A DNA stretch of 64,000 nucleotides from contig NC_077238.1 of assembly GCF_947179165.1 (NCBI RefSeq), positions 60,615,757 to 60,679,756 of the forward strand, in the 5' to 3' direction. Shown here piece by piece: positions 36,219 through 47,113 of the stretch. This DNA comes from Solanum dulcamara (taxonomy: Eukaryota; Streptophyta; Magnoliopsida; Solanales; Solanaceae). Every line of letters begins with the position of its first letter. Positions within the stretch are counted from its first letter, which is position 1. Under the pieces are notes generated by a model that saw only the letters and a program-made list of their open reading frames with translations, was not told the DNA's origin and made no database searches. A program made the position numbers and the translations under genes.

Positions 36219-37772
36219 CGTAACATTCCTCAAAAATGCTTATAAGTTCCTTAAGAATGACTTGGAGTAGGCCGCTCACATAACACATTATTTTTATTCT
36301 TTTTGGTAAATTCGAGTCAGTAATATCAATCAGGGGGTCAAAATCTGGGGAAAATGGTCTCGGTGGATTTTTAGGACCTGTATATTTAAAGATAAATTTT
36401 TCAAGAATTCGACAAAATAGGAGGGTGCACAGCAAGTATGTGTCACGGACTTGCTCCTCCATAGTGCAATTTTATGCGAAATCTAGCCAAAAATTAGGCA
36501 TTAAACGAATTCAAGGAATGTGATTTACCTTATATTTCATAAAATGCATTTTCATATGCGATTTACGTGTCCCAAATTCAGTTTTTAGTAGGGGGGTACT
36601 TTAGACATTCCGCTAATTATTGGTAGATGAACCTGGACATTTTTAAGACCTAGTTCAACTTTATAAATTAACATACACCTCTAAATTAATTCATTCTTTT
36701 GGAAATTCACCTACTCAAACATTTCTCTTTCTACAAAAGACTCTCAAAGACTCCATTGAAGACTTCCAACAAATTCACTCAAGCTATCCATCAAAACTCT
36801 CAAATCCTTCCAAATTCTTTTGTCTTCTCACTCAAGGTATGTGGTATTGATTTATGGATTCTTTCATCCATCCAGCCCAATCAACTTCTCAAGTTTTCTA
36901 TTGAATTCAAGTATGAGATTTTATGGGTTCTATGAATTTTCTTCCAATTTCATCAATTGAATTTAACAAATAATTCCCTTTCAAATATATATATGAATTT
37001 AATGATATTGCATTATTTCAATGATTTTCCAATAAATCCTCTTACATGATACTTAGGGTTCATGATCTCATTATGGGTTTTGTTTAATTCTTATTAAATT
37101 ATATTAATTATGATTCTAATTATGATTATGAGTCTATTTTAATATAAATTGATGGTTATTGCATTGAATTAAAGAGTTTTTCCATAAATTTTTCTATATT
37201 GATCTTTAGGGTTCATGATATGAATTATGAGTATTTTCAATAATATTTTAAATGATATTATCTTTATGAATTATGTATGGGCTGATAGAAAGTATATGGC
37301 CATGCATGGTTTCAAGTCAATTTAATGATTTTCAAGTCAATTAATTATGTATTCATGTTTTAATCTAATTTCCAAGTATGAATTATGATTATATATTTAA
37401 ATTATGATCATGAATTATAAGTATGTTTCAAATCATGGAAAAGGTAACTTCGGGCCCAATGTGGTGCCCTAAGTAATGATATAGATTATGTATGAATTGT
37501 AATGTGGAAGGACAATACCCGCATTTGCACTTATGTTATGAAAATGAGCTACTCTAAGATTTTGACCTTATGATCATGTCTATGATGTATGTTAACCATG
37601 ATTACTATGCTATGTATGTATTCAGTAGGATTTGACTTAGCATCGAGTGGACTTGAGGTGGGGACCCTATTAAAAGCCTTAGTAGCAACCTCATGTCTCT
37701 TAAACTACGTGCCACTGTAGGTTGCCTTCATGTCCTAGCTAGTGGATCCATATATAGCATGCGTTATGACTC
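36219..37772 (+). repeat. Y 5' LTR, truncated
   Basis: Collinear with 40063-41618. Homology ends after gcgttatgac, where a deletion joins it to sequence leading into RT. It is nearly identical to the 3' LTR over 36660-37760. The frames at 36214-36462 and 36699-36935 are shadows. Confidence 0.9.
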
Positions 37773-37820
37773 GCTATTTTGAGGGTGAGGGAGTGTGACA
37801 TTTCCAAGATGGGTTTTTGA

Positions 37821-38742
37821 ATGAGGTATGGACATTTAGAGTTCTTGGTTATATAATTTGGGTTGACTAATGCTTTCGCTATTTTTATGGACTTGATGAA
37901 TCGAATTTTCAAACCGTACCTAGATAGGTTTATAGTGGTCTTTATTGACGATATATTGAGTTATTCCTGGAATGAAGAAGAGTATATGGGTCATTTGAGA
38001 ATTGTGTTGCAAACCTTGAGATACAAGCAATTATTTGCCAAGTTTTGTAAATATAAATTTTAGTTGAAGTCCATGGAAAATTCTTGGTCACATTGTTTCC
38101 GGTGATTGTATCATGGTTGATCCAAAGAAGATGGAGGCGGTAAAGAATTGGCTTACACCATTGTCTCCATTAGATATTCAGAGTATCCTGGGCTTAGCCG
38201 GTTATTATAGACAATTTGTGGAAGGTTTCTCTTCCATTGCATCACCCCTGGCAACTTTGACTCAAAAGAAGGTGAAATTCCAATGGTCCAAAACATGTGA
38301 GAAAAGCTTCCAAGAGTTGAAAGACAGGCTTACCTCCGCTCTGCTGCTAACTTTACCAAAAGATTCTAATGGGTTCATCGTGTATTGTGATGCTTCACGA
38401 GTTAGTATTGGTTGTGTGCTAATGCAAAATAGTAAAGTGATAGCTTATGCTTTAAGTCAACTCATGGTTCATGAGAATAATTACCCGACTAATGACTTAG
38501 AGTAGGCGGCGGTGGTATTTGTTTTGAAATTGAGGAGACACTATCTCTATGGTGTCTATGGGGATGTTTTCACCGATCACAAGAGTTTGCAATATGTGTT
38601 TAGCCAAAAGGATTTCAACCTTAGGCAAAGAAGGTGTCTTGAACCCTTAAAAGACTATGATATGATGGTAGTGTACCATCCGGGTAAAGAAAAAGTTGTT
38701 GCCGATGCTCTTGGTCGGTTATCCATGAATAGTGTTACTTAA
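37821..38742 (+). pseudogene. rt: Y reverse transcriptase (part) and RNase H
   Basis: Starts inside RT at MRYGHLEFLV, then a stop, then [18 protein letters not shown] and [11 protein letters not shown] with the FIDD catalytic motif intact. After a frame break near 38063 come [12 protein letters not shown] and [11 protein letters not shown] (connection), then RNase H with [20 protein letters not shown], a stop at 38503, and DHKSLQYVF. It ends YHPGKEKVVADALGRLS at about 38725. Motif A and everything before it were removed by the deletion with the 5' LTR. RNase H keeps its recognisable acidic residues, but nonsense changes make it inactive. Confidence 0.9.
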
Positions 38743-39540
38743 GTGGAAGATGAAAAAAAGGTGTTAGTTAAAGATGCTCACCGATTAGGAGTAAGATTCA
38801 TTGATTTTAATACGGGTGGTGTTTTTATTTGAAATGGTACGGAATTATGATTGGTAGTGCATTAGAAATTAGTGGTTGATGAGAAGATCGAGGTTCTCTC
38901 ACAAGGGGTAGATGGAGAATGTTGTGGTTGGTTGAGTGTTCCAGTGTTAATGGCCTAAGATAAATTATATTGAGTAAAGCCCATAACTCTCGATGGATGA
39001 TTTAGGGAAGATTATGGGAAGAGTGGGTGTTCTGTATTATGATAATTGTGGTATGCTTGGTCCATTTAAGGTTATAGAAATGGAGGAATATCTAGATGAT
39101 ACCTTGTTGTGTGCAATAGATAGGTAAGAGTATATTTGTGTGACCTTTGGTAGAAGTGAATACCAATGGGGATATAGAGATGCTAAGGTAGGCATGAAAA
39201 TTCTTAAGTGATGTTGACATCAAGAGAGCCAAAAAGTGGTTAGAATGGTAGGCTTGAATGTGTGGTTGTAGATATGTAAATGATTATAGTAGGCTATTGA
39301 TGACTTCTTGTTAAGGGTTTCAAGTAAGTGTATTAGAGTGGTTATATAACTAAGCTTGAATGTATTTTTGATGGCATATGGGTGAATGCATGATGCATTG
39401 GGTTTTTCTTTATTAGGTCTCGTGGTTTGTTGAATATGGTAGTAAAGGGTAGTACTCTTGGGATAGAATTTCCGATGGAGGTAGAGGGCCCTAAGGTGTA
39501 TTGGTAAGACGGACTATGAACTTGATTTGTAATTAGAGTT
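38743..39540 (+). other. Y non-coding block, shared in part with Z
   Basis: The first 100 bp or so look like a decayed linker after RNase H (VLVKDAHRLGVR). A trace of the integrase zinc region may lie at 38940-38995. The part at 39230-39510 is the reverse complement of about 19720-20000 in Z. The integrase core is absent. Confidence 0.65.
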
Positions 39541-39790
39541 AGCCTCGGTTCATTAGGTATTTTATGTGTCAATGTTAAGGAAATTTGTGGGTGATCCAAG
39601 TTCCATTGTGCCATTGGAAATTGTGAACGTTGAAAAGAATTTGACTTATGAGGAATTCTCGGTTGAAATTTTAGATCGGCAAGTGAAGAGGTTAATAAAT
39701 AAAGATGTTGTATCCATCAAAGTGTTGTGGAGGAATTAATAAGTAGAGAGTGTTACGTGGGAAGCGGACATGATGAAGTGTTATCCGTAG
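39541..39790 (+). pseudogene. int: Y integrase C-terminal remnant
   Basis: Reads VSMLRKFVGDPSSIVPLEI, VEILDRQVKRLINKDVVSIK and VLWRN, then stops and a TWEA-like end. This is the homologue of 19420-19700 in Z. Confidence 0.82.
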
Positions 39791-40033
39791 CTGTTTCCTT
39801 TCACTCAAGCTTAAAGTTACTAAGTTATTCATGATCAAATTGATTAAACTCCTACGTTTCAGTTCCATATTTCATTCATATGCATGCATGATTCATGAAA
39901 ATAAATTTTCAAAGGATATGTTTTATGTTAAGTACAAAGTTTACATGTTCTATGAATTTTAAGGTGTTCTCATGTGCATGTTGGGTTGCTAGTCCTCTTT
40001 TCATGTCATTCCTATATTGGTTGAATCTCATTT

Positions 40034-40062
40034 GAGGACGAATGTTCCCAAGGCGGAGATAT
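40034..40062 (+). promoter_or_regulatory. Y polypurine tract region
   Basis: gaggacgaatgttccc, then aaggcggagata, directly before the LTR start at 40063. The purine run is interrupted by one C. Confidence 0.75.
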
Positions 40063-42341
40063 TGTAACATTTCTCAAAATGCTCATAAGTCCCTTAAGAA
40101 TGCCTTGGGAGTAGGTCGCTCGCGTAACATATTATTCTTATTCTTTTTGGCAAATTCGAGTCCAGAATATCGATCAGGGAGTCACAACCTGTTGGAAAAT
40201 GGTCTCGGTGGATTTTTAGGATCTGTTTATCGAAAGATGAATTTTTCAAGAATTTCACAAAATAGGAGGGTATGCGGCAATTCCATGACCCATAGTGCAA
40301 TTTTATGCGAAATCTAGCCAAAAATCACTTTCAGAAAAATTAGGCATAAACCGCATTCAAGGAATGTGATTTACCTTATTTTTCATAAAACACATTTTTC
40401 AAATGTGATTTACTTGTCCCAAATTCATTTTTAGTAAGGGGTACTTTAAACATTTCCCAAATTGTTAGTTAATGAAGGTGGACGTTTTTAAGACCTAGTT
40501 CAACTTTATAAATTAACCTACACCTCTAAATTAATTCATTCTTTTGGAAATTTACCTACTCAAACATTTCTCTCTCTACAAAATACTCTCAAGGACTCCA
40601 TTGAAGACTTCCAACAAATTCACTCAAGCTATCCATCAAAACTCTCAAATCCTTCTAAATTCTTTTGTCTTCTCACTCAAGGTATATGGGTATTGATTCA
40701 TTGATTCTTTCATCCATCCAGCCCAATCAACTTCTCAAGTTTTCTATTGAATTCAAGTATGAGATTTTATGGGTTCTATGAATTTTCTTCCAATTTCATC
40801 AATTGAATTTAACAAATAATTCTCTATTCAAATATATATATGAATTTAATGATATTGCATTATTTCAATGATTTTCCAATAAATCCTCTTACATGATACT
40901 TAGGGTTCATGATCTCATTATGGGTTTTGTTTAATTCTTATTAAATTATATTAATTATAATTCTAACTATGATTATGAGTCTATTTTAATATAAATTGAT
41001 GGTTATTGCATTGAATTAAAGAGTTTTTCTATGAATTTTTCTATATTGATCTTTAGGGTTCATGATATGAATTATGGGTATTTTCAATAATATTTTAAAT
41101 GATATTATCTTTATGAATTATGTATGGGCTGATAGAAAGTATATGGCCATGCATGTTTTCAAGTCAATTTAATGATTTTCAAGTCAATTGATCATGTATT
41201 CATGTTTTACCCTAATTTCCAAGTATGAATTATGATTATATATTTAAATTATGATCATGAATTATAAGTATGTTTCAAATCATGGAAAAGGTAACTTCGG
41301 GCCCAATGTGGTGCCCTAAGTAATGATATAGATTATGTATGAATTGTAATGTGGAAGGACAATACCCGCATTTGCACTTATGTTATGAAACTGAGCTACT
41401 ATAAGATTTTGAACCTATGATCATGTCTATGATGTATGTTAACTATGATTACTATGCTATGTATGTATTCAGTGGGATTTGACTTAGCATCGAGTGGACT
41501 TGAGGTGGGGACCCTACTAAAAGCCTTAGTAGCAACCTCGTATCTCTTAAACTACGTGCCACCGTAGGTTGCCTTCATGTCCTAGCTAGTGGATCCACAT
41601 ATAGCATGCGTTATGACCCACCAAGTAGGGTAGAGTCTACCTTGGTAAGTAGATTCCTCCTTTTTCTGGTGTAGGGTTAACATCAGGATTTCATGTTATA
41701 GCTCGCATGTTCTTTTTTTCGGTTATGACTCCTATCCCACATAAGTAGGATCTCTTATGTATTTTCATGATCTCAAGTATGTTTTTCAAATGCTTTGGTC
41801 ATTATAATTTTCTCATGTTTTACTTATCTTATCTTATCATGTACTTTACTTGACCGTTGAGTTCCATTATTTGCATTGCATGTCATGGCCTCATACTTAG
41901 TACATTCAAACTTACTAATGCATGTTGTTTCCTACATTATCTCATAATGTAGGGATTGAGGTTAAGGATCATATCCATCCATATGGCTAGTTGAGCTTTC
42001 CTATCCGGAGAAGTTGTGGTGAGTCCTCATTTATGGGGACTAGTTATTGAGTTAGGTATTATTTCCAAAGACTTTTTTTATATTTCATTTTGAGTGTATG
42101 CTATGGACATGTCTTAGCCCCCGCCCAAGTTCATGAGTAGAGACATCTAGTTGGACAAATATTTTGAGTTTATGTTGTCATGCGACATTCTTCGTTTATG
42201 ATTCATGGTTTAGACTCTCTTACGATGTTTCTACTTTTACTCTACCATATGTATGCTTATGATATGAACAACAGGCTTGGTTGGAGCCCTTTGGAGTTTC
42301 GATCGCCGTGTTATGACTAGGCACTAGGTCGGGTCATGACA
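40063..42341 (+). repeat. Y 3' LTR
   Basis: 2,279 bp, TGTAACATTTC...GTCATGACA, complete. It supplies the full-length reference for the LTR family shared with Z and S. Confidence 0.93.
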
Positions 42342-42346
42342 TTAAC

Positions 42347-43551
42347 AATATTTCATCAAGGCTTCTTTATTCAAGGCATCATTTTTGATAGAGCAAGTTC
42401 AAGATTATGGATTTCATGATCTTAGGATTGTAGACCAATCACAACAACATGTCAATCATGCAAACATCAATAATTAAATGCATAGTAAACTTCACACATT
42501 ACTCAATGACTATCAATCATTATTAAAAGTCTAATTTATGATATAGAATAAACCATAACCTACCTCAACCAAAGAATCGAAGTTAAGAAATCTAATCCAC
42601 CAATGTCTTTCCTTTCTTTAATATCTCAGAACGTTTCCAATCTATCAAATATATAATATTTATAAGCAAATGAGTCTGTAGACACCCAAATTACCATACT
42701 TCTAGCCTAGATAGAAAAAATCATAGAGCATGAATCTATAATCATGTTTCTAATCTTTGTCAATTAATTTGTCAAGTCTCATATTTCTTAAATTCAAGCC
42801 TAGGGTTAAGTCTCAATTCCTCCAAATAACATAAATCTAATGATATTTATTTAATATACTACACCTAATCTTTAATTATCTATCTTAATATATCAACACT
42901 TGAATCATAATACCATAACCATAAGAAAAAATCCCAACCCAAACTAAATTAAACTGTCAATAACCTATGATAATAAAATCAATATGCACGCTGCCTATAT
43001 CATCCAAAAATGCACCACAAACTAACCCCAATGATTAATCCCTCATTGGCCATCATTAATTCTTATTGAATATTGTCATCATTCCTAATGATTGAATACC
43101 ATTTGTCTACCTACTATTTTCAGCCAAAACCTTTTCAAACCAGCAACAATTAGTTGTCTTATTTTCGTTCCTTTAGAAAATATATATAATTATACTAATA
43201 TAGCTGTGGCAATATCATACAATTTCATATGTACATTGAAGGAGCTTTGAGCTTTAATATATTCATACCTGGAGAACGTCGCCTGCTCTTTTTGCAGTTC
43301 ATGCACAACTGCACCAATTTTGAGTTATGACTCAAAAATATCAAATCCTCTCCACTTATTTTAATAAATGGTATAGGGTATTAAATAAATTATCAACTTA
43401 GCCTATCAATTAAATTAATGATTTAAATTTACCCCTCAACTAAATAACCATAGTTATTGAATAGTCCAAAATACCTATTAAAAATTTATGAGATGAGTCT
43501 TTTATGAAATAAAAAGCTCTAGTACTCAAAATGACCTAATGGGTCATTACA
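42347..43551 (-). repeat. V 3' LTR, piece 3
   Basis: Begins aatatttcatcaaggcttc and is collinear with 48067-49272. It ends gggtcattaca. Confidence 0.9.
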
Positions 43552-43619
43552 ACAGATACCAATTTACCCACCATTCATCCCCGAATGGTCAAAAGAAGAA
43601 AGAGGGTATAGAAGGGTGT

Positions 43620-44960
43620 TTGACTCGACTAACATATATGAATATCCTCCACGCATATTCGTCTTAGTCGCCCAAGTGGACTCCTCCACCGGACGATTCT
43701 TCCAATGGACCTTTACAGATGCAATCTCCTTAGACCTCAACTTGCGAACCTCACTATCTAGAATAGCTATAAGCTCCTTACAGATGCAATCTCCTTAGAC
43801 CTGAACTTGTGAACCTCACTATCTAGAATAGCTATAGGCTCCTCCTCATAGGATAAATTCTCATCAAGTAAGACCGAATGCCAAAGAATAATATAGTTTT
43901 CATCACCATGTTATTTCTTTATCATCAACACATGAAACATAGGTGCACCCCAGACAAACTTGGAGGTAAATATAATTCATAGGTTACCTCTCCAACAAGT
44001 TTAAGAACTTAAACAGCGAAATATACCTCGGACTGAGCTTACCTCGCTTACAAAATCTCACCTCACCCTTCATGGGTGAAACCTTCAAAAGTATTTGTTC
44101 TATGTCTATAAACTCCATGTCCCTAACCTTTCAGTCTGCATACTCCTTGCACCTACTCTGAGTTGTTAGAAGCTTCTCCTAATGAATTTCACCTTCTCTA
44201 ACAATTCCCTCAAAAGATCAGTTTCCCAAGGTCTCACCTCAAATGCATCAAACCAAACAATAGAAGACCTACATCTCCTCCTATACAATATCTCAAATTG
44301 AGCCATATCAATACTCGAGTGGTAGCTATTATTGTACAAAAACTCTGCTAAGGGTAAAAACTTATCCCAATGACCACCAAAATCTATCACGCACATACGA
44401 AGCATATCCTTCATCACTTGAACTGTCCTCTTAAACTGCCCATTGGTCTGAAGATGAAATGCGGTACTAAGATCTAATCTAGTACCTAACTCAGCCTGCA
44501 AGGTCCTCAAAAAGTTAGAAGTAAATTACGTACCTCTGTCTCATATGATGGAAATCAGAACTCCATGTAATCAAACAGTCTCACAGATATAAAGTTTGGC
44601 TGACTTCTGTGCATTATAGGTAACCTTAACCAGAATGAAGTGAGTAGACATAGTGAACCTGTCGACAATCACCCATATCGAATCAAATTTACCCAATGTG
44701 TTTTGAAGACCAACCATAAAATCCATTGCAATCTTTCTCACTTCCATTTAGGAATAAGAATTCTTTAAAGTGTCCCTCCAGGCCTCTGGCGCTCATATTT
44801 TACCTATTGACAATTTGTACATTGGACAACAAAATCAACAATGTCACGCTTCATTCTACTCCATCAATAATGTTATCTCAGATCATGATAAATTTTAGTT
44901 GCACCAGGATATATAGAGTACCTCAAACTGTGAGCCTATATAAGAATTGTCTAAATCAAA
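43620..44960 (-). pseudogene. int: V integrase
   Basis: Minus order: zinc-domain remnant with CTNC (about 44835), catalytic core, then C-terminal region to about 43620. The first Asp is intact (MDFMVGL near 44710). The second is present after a stop (DRGT near 44530). The Glu is Lys (NGQFKRTVQ near 44440), so the triad is incomplete. The best frame, 44510-44166, has FHLQTNGQF, MLRMCVIDFGGHWDKF and FLYNNSYHSSIDMA. The C-terminal part has EEPIAILDSEVHK, partly repeated by a 65-bp duplication, and then VEESTWATKTNM. Confidence 0.85.
43713..43842 (-). repeat. 65-bp tandem duplication in V integrase tail
   Basis: Copies at 43713-43777 and 43778-43842 share acagatgcaatctccttaga and differ at a few bases. 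The unit is not a multiple of three, so the second copy shifts the integrase tail frame. Confidence 0.9.
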
Positions 44961-45989
44961 TTATCAATATACAGCACACATACCCTCTCCTTAATTCTCA
45001 CCATACCTTCCTCATCAATCACAACCTCATTGGCCTTTCCCTAGAAGACTATATCATGAATCAGGCTTAGCTTCTTTCAATTCTATTCGAGTAGTATTTC
45101 AATACATCTTATAACTTTTCATACGACCACGCTACTCATCAAATAGTAGCAAACCACAACCTTAGATACTCGCAAGTCATTATTACCATATTATATCTAT
45201 TTAATCAAAAATTCTTATCATATAGTCGCATCACAATCATTATTTTTCACGAACTCTTGTTACCATCATGCTTGGTAGCCCTTACCATCACCACAAAGTA
45301 AGCCTTGTCATTGACATGACACCTTAAACCCATCTATACCAACCAAATCCAAAGGACTAACCAATCTTCAATTGTCTTTACCCAAGATTACTCGTTGGGA
45401 CTTTATTTACCCATAATATTTTCATTCCTATATCGATCCACTCCTTTGGAGCTTACGATGAAATCACTGGTCCTCATTTAAAATCTTTAAAATAAGCTTG
45501 ACAACCTAAACACATTAATCATATCAAAGATCTACCACTAAAATCTTCCTTATAAACAATGCTTAACCCAAGCATATCTAGTAACAACTAGTTGGTTTCT
45601 AAACTGTGAATGCAACATCGAATCTCATTATATGATAATTTGATACAACTGATAACTCCTTAAATAGTTAGTATTCACACTTGACAATCGACATATCCAT
45701 TAGTATAAACCACCAGTACCACACCATGTAAGTCCGTTGGATCCACCACTAGAACACATTATTCCTATCGAAAAGATTATACCCAAATGGACCGCACATT
45801 TCTACCCATTGAATAGCTGCAAAACATTACCATATATGTTTTGTGTCTAGCTCAAACGATATACATTCTTTCGTGATTTAGGTCACCAACAGAAGTAACT
45901 AACTCTATAACTCTAACCAATTAAGCATCGATATCGTTGTAGTAGTTGTATCATGACCCTCTTTAATATACACTCAATCTATAAAATAG
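44961..45989. other. V internal stretch, nothing recognised
   Basis: The place where RT and RNase H should lie shows no motif of either on either strand. It is diverged or replaced non-coding sequence. Confidence 0.5.
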
Positions 45990-46225
45990 TAGTATAAATT
46001 TTTGACCTCAATCCTTTCACAAAGAGGCAAAATTCGCCCTTTTTGATTAAAGCAAAGATGAGTAGCATATCTGGATAAGGCACGAAACCTGGCTTTATAG
46101 GCTGTAACAGACATCTTTCCTTGCTCTATATTTCAGAACTCATCTCTCTCTTATTCCTCAAGGTCCGGGAGATATACTTCTCCATAAAAAAGTTAGAAAA
46201 CACTGCCCAAGTCATAGAGAACCTC
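45990..46225 (-). pseudogene. gag: V gag fragment
   Basis: Two adjacent frames give MTWAVFSNFFMEKYISRTLR and, after a shift, KMSVTAYKARFRALSRYATH, the two best conserved stretches of Tekay/Del-like Gag capsid. A TAG stop and a frameshift lie between them. The piece lies downstream of the protease-like frame, which is the wrong order for gag-pol. Confidence 0.75.
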
Positions 46226-46448
46226 TAACAACACTATCAAAAATGTTAGATTTATAACTATGATTGTACACAACCCTTAAAAGCAACCTAACTAGACTCA
46301 ATGGTATGTACATCTAATCACACATAGCCGAGATGTGTACCCGATGACTAGATGAATCTTAAGACTATCGGACAATTGTAAGTATTCATGGTGCCTTTTT
46401 TATATATTCTCATAAGCAAAGTGGTACATGTAAAACCATTGGTATACT

Positions 46449-46721
46449 TCAACTATCCAAAACAATACCAAATCTTTCATAACTCAAATGGCCAAGTTTG
46501 CTCAAGGATGTCACCCTACCAAGATGACAATCAAAGGATTGGTACACTCGGTCCACCACTAAGGAATCACCTATATATATGGAAACACGTGTAGGAATAT
46601 GTAGCAAATTATACTCCAAGCCATATTCAAAATGAAGTAGGTGGTCACATAAGAATGTATAGAACCAAGGTCGAAAAACACAAGATACTCCTTTCATAGT
46701 GCCCATATCAAACATATCCAT
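46449..46721 (-). pseudogene. V protease-like fragment
   Basis: The frame contains FEYGLEYNLLHIPTRVS, YIGDSLVVDRVYQS and ERFGIVLD, which line up with the second half of the plant gypsy aspartic protease (compare [15 protein letters not shown] in M). The catalytic Asp motif should fall near the start, but only PWFYTFL is seen there, so the Asp is lost. It reads before the gag piece on the V strand. Confidence 0.6.
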
Positions 46722-47004
46722 TCATCTGACTCCATCTCTTCAATTTTTTGCTATCCATAATCAACCAGTCTAGTCCCTATTACAATCGTACACGTACTCA
46801 ATTTTTCAAATCCCACATACTCCTTACTATACTCCACTTTAGTACAAGCTCAAACGAATGGCTCAGTCGTTGTTGTTGCTCTAGTTCTGATCATTTGCAA
46901 AAAATAGAGTGAAGAAGGACATATACCAATTTGTATCACCTAGATACCAATTGGATTCAAGTAATACCACGAAATAAAGAAGGAATGGAGTTTTCCTAAG
47001 GTCC

Positions 47005-47113
47005 TGTAGCCTCTCAAAGAAAAGTAAAGGTTTCCCCGTACAGTTTTGCAAGACTCTACTAGACTTGTCCTTATGTAATAAGATCACCAAACCTTAAAAT
47101 CTTATACCAAGTT
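47005..47113 (-). promoter_or_regulatory. V primer-site remnant and leader motif
   Basis: Minus-strand TTGGTATAAGATT just after the LTR is a decayed initiator-Met primer site. The leader blocks AGTAGAGTCTTG (47060-47049) and AGAGGCTACAGGAC (47015-47002) follow and match W and X closely. Confidence 0.8.

Larger units (their letters stand above)
36219..42341 (+). mobile_element. Element Y: deleted gypsy element in V 3' LTR
   Basis: Flanked by a perfect target duplication ttaac (36214-36218 and 42342-42346). The 3' LTR is complete (40063-42341, TGTAACATTTC...GTCATGACA). The 5' LTR starts with CG in place of TG and is cut near 37772, so the LTR end, PBS, leader, gag, PR and part of RT are gone. 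Part of RT, RNase H and the integrase C-terminus remain. The LTR family is that of Z and S. Confidence 0.92.
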
